A program made the translations under genes and the position numbers. This document shows, piece by piece, positions 56,101 through 64,000 of a stretch of DNA of 64,000 nucleotides. Location of the stretch: positions 4,774,001 to 4,838,000 of the forward strand of contig NGZR01000005.1 of the NCBI GenBank assembly GCA_002197995.1, read 5' to 3'. Within the stretch, counting starts at the first letter, position 1. Every line of letters begins with the position of its first letter. This DNA is from Gaeumannomyces sp. JS-464. Taxonomy: Eukaryota > Ascomycota > Sordariomycetes > Magnaporthales > Magnaporthaceae. The notes under the pieces were generated by a model, which was not told where the DNA came from, ran no database searches, and was given only the letters and a program-made list of their open reading frames with translations.

Positions 56101-59100
56101 GTTTTCTGGCATGGCTGGTGCAACGAGGCCCTGCCTCGCCACGCTCACCCTTCTATCAGCTGCAAGCATCCATATTGCCAAACAAGCCTTGCGTTTCCTT
56201 TCTCTGCTTCTTTGGGCCCTCCTTTCCCTCGGCTGCACAGAATGCAGCCTAGAGGCGGCGCGTACCTCGGGCGGTTTTTTGATTGCGAGGCCCTACCTAT
56301 AATCGACGCCGACTATACCCTCTCCCCATCCCCCTCTTGGAGTCGTTCCGTGGCGTGCCGTGGATGGGACGCGCTCCGGCTCGTCCACATCCCCCAGGAA
56401 CCAAGCAAGGGTCGTTCAGCCGGAGCTCGTTTCCCTTTTCCCGGCAGGCCTGCTGCCTCCAATCGTTCTCGAGGGCCCGATCACAGAACATGCATAGCGT
56501 CGGCGCGGATTTGCAACGGGCCGTTTGGGCTGGGAGCATTGAGCAGCGTGAGCAGCAGTGCAGCACCCTGCAATGAATGAATCGAGTCCTCCATCCAAGT
56601 CCATGGTCAACGTGGCGCCACATTAGCGCGCCTCGCTTCGATGCAAGCCCAAACTGGGCATGTGCGGGAAACGGCTGTCAAAATTGGCGCGCGCACCCAC
56701 GCATTGTCCACCACCACAAACCCCGACTGCGACCCAAGGCGAACAAACAAAGGGCCAAAAGCGACACGCAGACACGGAATCGACGATGCGATTTCGCGAG
56801 ATTTCGCGCGTGCGACCACAGTCGGAGCAGTGTCGATTTCGCGACTAGCGTGATGCGTCAGGCCAAGGGGTGACCTGTTGCTGACCAACAGGATTCCAGA
56901 CACGGCCAGACAGGGCCGCGGATCAGCAACTGAACAGCAAAGGATGCGGGAAGGGATGATCGCGGTGCTGCGAGCAGCGGACGGGAACCTAGGCCGAGCG
57001 CACGGCAGCGGCTGCGGCAACGGCAGATGCAGCCTGCAGAGGAATGACAAAGTATGTACGCCAGCCGGTCTCATGTCTTAGCTGCTCCCATCTTGGTGGC
57101 CCCTTGGAGGTGGAATTTTCCGTCCCGCGACGGGCAGAGTCTGATGTGCTGAATACGGAAACATTCAGCAATTGAACCTGAGCCTTGACCCGGCCAAAAA
57201 TTCCCCCACGCCAGCCGGCTGCGGCTTGTGTCAGGGCTACCCAGCAAAAAAGAAAAAGAGAGACGGATCAGAAGCAGCGGCGCTGGTCTCGGCGATTATC
57301 CATCCCCATCGCCCTGCTTGCAAATCCGCATCACCCGCCGGTTCTGGTGGTGGCAGTTTTTGGATTCACAGTCCATGTGGCCCTCTTCCATGCATGATCG
57401 CCGCGAGGGGGCGTGTATACGTTGGACGGAACCTGGGCCGAGGTGATGCCATGCCCCTTTCTCAATGCCGAACAGCAGGCCGGCCGACTTGTGCGTCATG
57501 TCTCGTAGGGGACTAAGAAGGACGGACATGCGGAGGACGAAGAGTGAATGCAGTCGCTTGTTTCCTGTCTCCTACCCATGGGCCCATCAACCCCTCTGAT
57601 CGGCATGGATGGGGTGTCTGTTACGAGCACACTCCTCGGAGCCGACGAGTGCTCGAACAGGGCCAGATCTGGACCCACCCAACCTTGCCAGCGAACTGGT
57701 CTCCGGCTTTGGTTTTTACCTCGCCTGCCCACACGATCGACCACATGAACCCTGTGATGCCCATTAACCATAAGTCGGGTTTATCTTCAACTTCACACAA
57801 ATCAAAAACAGCTGCCAAGACCCGGCTCCTTGGCCGACACGTGCTGAACAATGCGCACCTGGATTCCCAAGGCGCTTGTTCTTGTTGCCAGACTACTCTA
57901 CTCTGTGCGGAGCGATTCGATCTTTCGTTGGCCACACCGGGTCGCCATTAGACGTCATCAACAATAAAACGGATTACGGACAACGGGAACCAAAAGGCTT
58001 GACTTCTCCACTTTTCAGGTGGGAGGAAATCACGAAATGCCTCCCCCCGACGTTGCAATGACGGCGAGTCTAGGTAGATTAGCATGGCGGCTCCAAATGC
58101 AAGCAAGAACGCCGCCGCCCGATATGCGGCCCTAGGAAATGCAGTGCTGCCAACCGTGCATTTCGGTTTTATTCGATGATGTAACCAAAGCTGCCTGCCC
58201 TCTTTTGGTTGCTTCTCTTTTTTTGTATGTTGCGAAAGCGACTTTTGCTTTGCCCGACCAGTCACTGCTGGCTGCTGCGGGGACCCATAATTAGGCCGCA
58301 CTTGGTTGGTTCCCGAGCCTCCCCATGTGTCGCCGGTTCTTTTACTCGCTACCCAAATGCAGACAGGCTCTTGGGACTTTTAAGCAGCTGGGGTTACCAA
58401 AATGGGAAAGGACCACGCAGAGGATTTTTTTATTATCATTATTTTATTTAAGATTGGAAATGATCCGCCGATCTCCCGAGCGTTCCCCTGCTCGCCCACC
58501 CCATGACGTCTTGCAAGGAATCTGGGGCGGTTCTCGAATTCAAGTCGGCTGTGCGACTCTGCTGCGCCTTGCGGCATTGAAGCAGAAAGGGGGAAAATAT
58601 CAGTTGACAGGTTTTTTGCTCCATCGTTCTGGACGAAAAGCCTTTCGTGTACACCCGGCACCCCAGTCCGTCGCCCATTTTATTTTGCTGTTCGGACTAT
58701 TTGTTTTCACTCAAGGTGAGGCTGCGTTTGAGACAGAAACAAGGCGCAGCGCGAGTCTCTGTTAATTCAGGGTCCTCCGTAAGCCAGGCGCACTCGGGCG
58801 AGTCAACTGGGCTGCTGATACGCAAGCTTGTCCCCGCCTGGTCTTGGTTGGCGCGCTCGGCCAGCCCCGATTGACAAGCCGCGGCCGCTTTTCAGATGAA
58901 CGTCGGGGCAAAAAGAAGCACATGGTGCAGTTCCAGTATCACGTCCTGGCACGTGCTTTCCCTTGCCCGTGATTATTGTTTGCGAAAGTACTGATATGGA
59001 CGAGTCAAGAAATGGAGGCGCAAGGCGCTTTGGTCGCAAATCTCGCAAAGCCAAGTCGCCTTTGGCGCAGTTGGGAAGCCGGTCATCAAAGCGGCTTCAT

Positions 59101-62100
59101 GCGTGGAAATTTTGCACCTCAAGATGGCATTGTCGGTAGCGCGATCCTGGGGAGGGCAATTTGGCCCAGCAGGGCAGGCAAGGCAGAGTGGGCAAAAAGT
59201 CACGAGGGACATCGGATCTCGAACACGACAGACGAGATTCGATGGTCCAACAGCGGCATTTGGCCCAAAGGGAGTGGGCCAGCCAATTTCTCGGCTCAGT
59301 CGGGGTCGATCAACGGCATCACTCCCTCACCCCTGCTCGGGGTTGGTGATCGTCCTCAGAGGAGCGCGGCCTAGGCTTGCCGATTGACCTACTGCATTGG
59401 GACAAGCCATTGTTGTCATATGGTTCGACTCTTGTGTTGTTTTTCGCCCTCCTCTTTTCGGGACAAAAGCAAACAGAGCAGCAGCCAGTGTGCGCATGAT
59501 AAGAGAGACATTTATTGCAAGGCGCAAGGCCGTTGTGGTTGGACAGGCCCTCTGTGTCTCCCGAGAGGCGGCGCTAGGCTGCTTGTCCTTTTCAGGCCGG
59601 ATCGTCCGGTTCCCCTAGCCCGGTTCTGTTCTGTCCAACCTCAACGGCAGGCGCACAGGGCATTTGGTGGCTCCACGGGGTGTTGATTTCTGCATCAATT
59701 GACAAACCTTATCCAGCTACACAGCATCGCCCGCGGAACGCAGTCCATACGCACACTAGGTACGCAGACCTGCCACGCTGGACTTGGGAAACGGGGCCTC
59801 TCCCACGGCCCCAGACTAAGCAATCTCGCCCCTTCATTTCGTTAGCTTCCGAAGCGCTGGTTCCCAGGCCCCATCACACACCGCTAGGCCGCAAGCGGGA
59901 ATAACGCCGCGGAAGCGACAAGCCGCTAAAAAGAAACTCTCGCCTTGGCTAAGCCTGCCGTATCTTTTTTCTTTTTTTTTTCTCTTTTTTTTTCTCCCTC
60001 ACGCAATTGTCCACCGGCCCTGGGTCTTGTTTAGACGCGGCATTCTCCTTCTCCCTCAACCAACCCCAGGGCCTAGCCTTAGCGCCGCGGTCGGCTTTAC
60101 GACCGTCGAAAACGGGCTTAGCGTTGGGGTTCCGACCGCGCCGCTCTGCCCAGGTAACCCCAAGCTATGTAGTGGCGCCGTCGCGTTGCATCATTCTGCG
60201 TCCACCCCTCTCCAAGTCGAGTTAGGTTCTGTTGCGGACATCGCGCCTTTGCCATCGATCCGGTAAAGGTCGCGATGGCTGAGGCGGACGGCTCCTCCAA
60301 GTTGTTGAACTTGCCATGGCATTTCAGTCATGCCACGCTCCATTTCGTGCAAGCAGCTAATCAAGAGAATACGTGTTAATTAGTCCCGAAAAGAACTAGG
60401 GCTGACTACCTACAGTGCTCGGTTGGAAAAGGGTCGTTTGTGGAGCTTCGATGACAAACCCCGACCAGAGCACCGTCTATCTGCCCGAGGCCGAATGCGC
60501 GCATCTTGATGCTGCCCATGCTCGCCGTCACGAGCCGGCCATCAGAGGCACGGGATTTTTTTTTATGCATGCCCCAGTCTGGGTGGCACGCGCCGTATTC
60601 ACATCTCGATCGACGTGCTCATAGAAGGTTGCTGGAAGCTTTGATGGATGGTTGGAGTGGGTTCCGCCAGTCCTGCTCGATACTCGCCCTCTGTCCTTGC
60701 TCGTTGGGTCACAACTCACAACCGATCGGGCTTGCCCCATCCCGGGGAGGCGGGCCCAGGAAAGAAGCGATGCCATCAGCGCAGCCGAGGCCACTTGCCG
60801 CCCTTTAGCCCGCCCGCCTCATCATCTTGCTCCATTTTCTCTCGAGTGAATCCAGGTGGCTCTCGCGCGTCCAGCTGCGTCTGCCTATGAGCCAAGGAAT
60901 TGCAACTAGGCACTCGGACTCAGCGCGCGTAAAGGAGCTGCCGTAACAACCAACTGAAGGCTCGAGAACAGAAGAAAACGAAGGACCAACTTGCCCCTTC
61001 TCCCGTGTCCCCGCCGGCCCCCTGGTCACACCCCCGCCCCGTTGAGAGTCTGCCTCCCTATATCAGAGGTCTGCTATGCATTCAATATGTTTGCTCGCTG
61101 GCCATTTCCCTCGCAAACCCTGGTTCCCCTTCCCCCCACTCCACCCGCCTCCCTGCCCTCCCTTCGATATTGCGACCCTGCATCCGGCTGACTCTCTACC
61201 ACGTACGTCCCGCAGTCCGTGGTCCTCTGTCCGTCTTGCCTGTCATCGGCGAGGTACAAATGTGGGATGATTTTGAGGAGCCAGCTGGTACAGAACGGCA
61301 AGGTTGGTTTCCGTCCAAAACTTCCCTTCGGTGATGAAAAGAGGTTTAGGGCGCCGCGTCCACCCATCCCATCCATGTCCCCCCTGCTTGATTTGGAGCC
61401 GCCCCATACGCAGCCTAGCCTGGTCACATTGTCGTGACCAGCATCCCTTCTTTTTCAGCCCTGGTGTTATTGGCCGTGGAAGTGCCGGGTGTCGTTTGCT
61501 CAGGATGGTAATTATCCCAGTGATGCTATACGGATTTGGTAATCTACCGCCTGGAAGGCCGTCAATTGGTTTGGATTCCAGCAAGTGGGCGATGTTGCCT
61601 GTGAGCTTTGTGCTCCGTATATGCTGCCTCGACGGAATACTCATCGTCTGTCTGTATCTCTGCGCGTTTTACGCTCTTCCTTCCTGGCTGCGTTTCTCTT
61701 GCCACAGCCAACTCCCTACTCATCACAGCATCGGCAAGCAGCCACACCGGCGACCTAACATCGCGGTGGATGGCCGCACAGCAGCAGTAGCATCAGGGAT
61801 CCGCTGCTTCTTGGCTGCTCCATACGCCTGTTCGGCCCTGCCCAGGTAGGGAAGACAGAAGCAGCCAACCGACGGCTGCATACAGACCTATACATACACC
61901 CGCGCACAGGGTGCCGCTAACATGCATGGATTTAAAGTCTCTACTCATTGGGTCTCGTGCGAGTGCGCGATGGTCTGGGGAGAGTAGCTTTAGCTTCGCC
62001 AATCTGCCTCTGCTTTTGCAGGAAACCCGGAGGTTCCGATGTCCGGGCCACTGTACCTGGTACCCATTCACCCTCCTTTCATTTTCTCCTCTCTTGTCTG

Positions 62101-64000
62101 TCTACCATTTTCCCTTCTTTTTTTTGCCGTCGGATCGCGATGACCTGTACCAAGGGGTTGGAGGAGGTAAATCAGAGTTTGCCCAAGGGACACGAAGCCG
62201 GATCCTTGGGTCGTTACTAGCTGCGAGTATAAGAGCGAAGCCTTTCCGACAGGTACACCTCACACAAGAGTTTCCTCCCTTGCAGGTTGTCTGTCTGTCG
62301 GCAGTGCGGCCGGCATCTCTTTTGCTTTCGCTCATTTGACGCAGCAACCAGGAGGATGAGGAGGGGAGCCAACAAAAGCAAACCATAAGCGTCCCAGGCC
62401 GCCGATCCCACTTCGCGTAGAGGCCCTTCTCAGCCATGTTCGCGAGCACCTCCTTGCCTCCAGAGGACGAAAAAAAAAAAAAAAGAACAAAAAAAAAAAA
62501 ACAAGGACGATGCAGACAGGGCCGGGGAGGGCGACGCGGGCTTCAGCGCTCCGGGGGTCCGGCGCTCTTCCGGATGGGTTGATGGGTAGCAGTAGAATGC
62601 AACGCTGACGGGGGTGACTTTCGGGCCAATCTCGCCTTTTGGTCCCAGCTGCATGCAGCTCTCTGGGCTTCACAATCTGCGTCTCATGACATCAGACTTT
62701 TGGTGGCTTTTTTTTTTTTGTTTTCATTTCTTTTTCTCCTTTGCCTCCTTTGCCTTGTGGACCGGGCTTGCACGAGATGTTGGGGGAGGCCGTCGTTGAC
62801 CTCTCAACGAGCCAGACTGACAAACATCCCCTGGAAACCTTCTCCTCTCGGCTGGGTTCAAGCTAGCCGTGAAAAGGGCGCTCGATGACCATCAGCACGT
62901 TCCACATTGGCTTATCAACATCCACTCTAATTCCAGGAATGCGCCCTCAAACTTGGAGGTGTGCCATCGGGGGAACCAGCGGGGGCGTGTCGCGCCTGTG
63001 GGTGCCCGTGTTCATATTGGGACAAGAAAGCAACACAGTGGACGGATGGACGGTAGCAAGCCGGAAGTGGCCATGCGGTGCTGTACATGTCCGTTTCGGT
63101 ATGCTCCTCGCCTGTCGAGATTGACCATACGCATGCCGATGGGTAGGCACAGATCTACGACGTATTACAGGCAGGTATATATCTAGGTAGGCAGATAGCC
63201 TTTAAAAAGAGCTTCTTTCCGATGACATCGAGACGACGAATCCGGCCACTCCCACCCACCCACCGCGAGGGGTGGGCCCAACAGGGCCTGCGTCCCAAAG
63301 TGAGGCCAACCAAACACGTTGTCTCGTCCCATTCTGATACCTTTTTGGGGATTACAAAGGTCACGAGACGGGCCGGCAGGCAGTCGGGAAATGGCAGTGA
63401 CCGGACAAACTGACCCGGAGGCAAAAGCCCGCAGCCACCAACCACTCAACAGCGAGGAGGGGGCCCAGCAGACAGACAGACGGTTTGCCGCGCGGTGATC
63501 CACGGAGCGACGCAAGGGTGCTTGGGGAGCTGTCCGAAGATCGCAGGCAGGGGTGGGTTCGGCTTCCCTGGATGCCAGTGTGGGGATTCCTGCCAACCCG
63601 AGAGGGATGCGCGTGCGTGTGTGCGTGTGGGTGGGTGGGTTCCGTGAGCTCCAGCCCCTTTTTGGGTCGTCAAGCAGGTTGAGATCGTTGACGAACATGC
63701 TTGGAGGAGGCAGTATGGACAGCTGTGTGACGTTGTATTTATGAACTGGACAGGGCACTTTGCTACGTCCAGTTCGAGCTGTTGTAGCCGGCTTGGATGA
63801 TGGCGATAGAGTGTTCCAAACTTTGCGAGGGCTGCCTGCAACCGATGGAGCTTTTGTGCGCTAGTTACCAGCAACTAGTTTACCCATCGTGCTCTCCATC
63901 ACCAAATATCTAGTCCAAGACAAGCGGGCAGGGTGGCCTTGCTGCTGTTGCTGCTGCAGAGTGCCCGAGACGGAGCGAGACGAGACGAGCGAGCCCAGGC
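50166..64000. other. About 13.8 kb without a recognisable gene
   Basis: From the FlbC-like start codon to the window end no frame shows a domain, conserved motif or convincing exon-intron structure. The longest frames (for example 55753-56580 on + and 63183-63758 on -) have composition typical of random open sequence. The DNA is not AT-rich, so it does not look like RIP-mutated transposon remains. Seen inside: (GTTGTC)n near 50247-50270, GGCAG tandem near 51550-51570, pyrimidine tracts near 50590-50640, 54475-54500 and 59960-60000, (GGGAT/GGAT)n near 55767-55792, a TTTCGCG cluster at 56792-56843, A-rich tracts near 62468-62503, and CTAGGTAG motifs at 55733, 58070 and 63183. Confidence 0.5.
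56792..56843. promoter_or_regulatory. Cluster of three TTTCGCG motifs (SCB/E2F-like)
   Basis: TTTCGCG occurs at 56792-56798, 56802-56808 and 56837-56843. Its reverse complement CGCGAAA matches the Swi4/SBF (SCB) core and resembles E2F sites. It sits in the gene-free region with no obvious target gene, so function is inference. Confidence 0.4.

Noticed and set aside
55753..56580. 275-codon open frame in the gene desert
   Set aside because: Trp, Arg, His and Cys are distributed as in random GC-rich sequence, there is no domain, and overlapping frames on both strands are equally open.
1..64000. tRNA, 5S rRNA, CRISPR array, telomere repeats or intact transposase/reverse transcriptase
   Set aside because: Scanned by eye for B-box-like GGTTCGA, 5S consensus, spaced direct repeats, TTAGGG runs and polymerase motifs; none convincing. 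A covariance-model search would be decisive for RNA genes.

Overview
The window reads as nuclear DNA of a filamentous ascomycete (Pezizomycotina, probably Sordariomycetes). Genes are interrupted by short introns of about 55-185 bases with GT...AG ends and CTAAC/CTGAC-type branch sites. The genes are single-copy eukaryotic housekeeping genes on both strands. A FlbC-like conidiation regulator and a fungal secreted GPI-type protein add lineage signal. No operons, tRNA, rRNA, CRISPR or intact transposon were seen.

Layout. 1-1.4 kb: unidentified, partly low-complexity margin. 1.4-14.3 kb: dense block of mtd1 (-), MMS19 (+), SPC2 (-), EMC3 (+), RPC25 (-) and a NUFIP1-type snoRNP assembly factor (+). 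15.4-24.2 kb: SPT2 (-), RPP2 (+), MPS1 kinase (+), mitochondrial bL21m (-). 26.4-32.1 kb: a secreted GPI-type Cys-rich protein (+), an RBR ubiquitin ligase (+), a secreted Pro/Gln-rich protein (-). 33.1-44.1 kb: ADE1 (-), a yapsin-like aspartic protease (-), an RBM5/10-like splicing factor (-), MoaE/CnxH (+), SQT1 (-). 44.1-64 kb: only one credible gene, a FlbC-like zinc-finger regulator at 49.1-50.2 kb, inside about 5 kb and 13.8 kb of sequence without a recognisable gene.

The genes do not form a pathway or a secondary-metabolite cluster. Themes are one-carbon and purine metabolism (mtd1, ADE1), RNA polymerase III, ribosome and snoRNP biogenesis (RPC25, NUFIP1, RPP2, SQT1, bL21m), ER membrane biogenesis (SPC2, EMC3), Fe-S delivery (MMS19), chromatin and mitosis (SPT2, MPS1).

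The most striking structural fact is that nine conserved genes carry 14 one-base frame breaks, many in short homopolymers. Correcting each by one base makes every coding length divisible by three and restores the family sequence, so I read most of them as sequence errors, not pseudogenes. I did not find a clearly new biological system. The best leads are the large non-AT-rich gene desert beside the FlbC-like gene with its hairpin and TTTCGCG cluster, the orphan Pro/Gln-rich secreted protein, and three consecutive stop-free introns in MMS19 whose retention would keep the frame.
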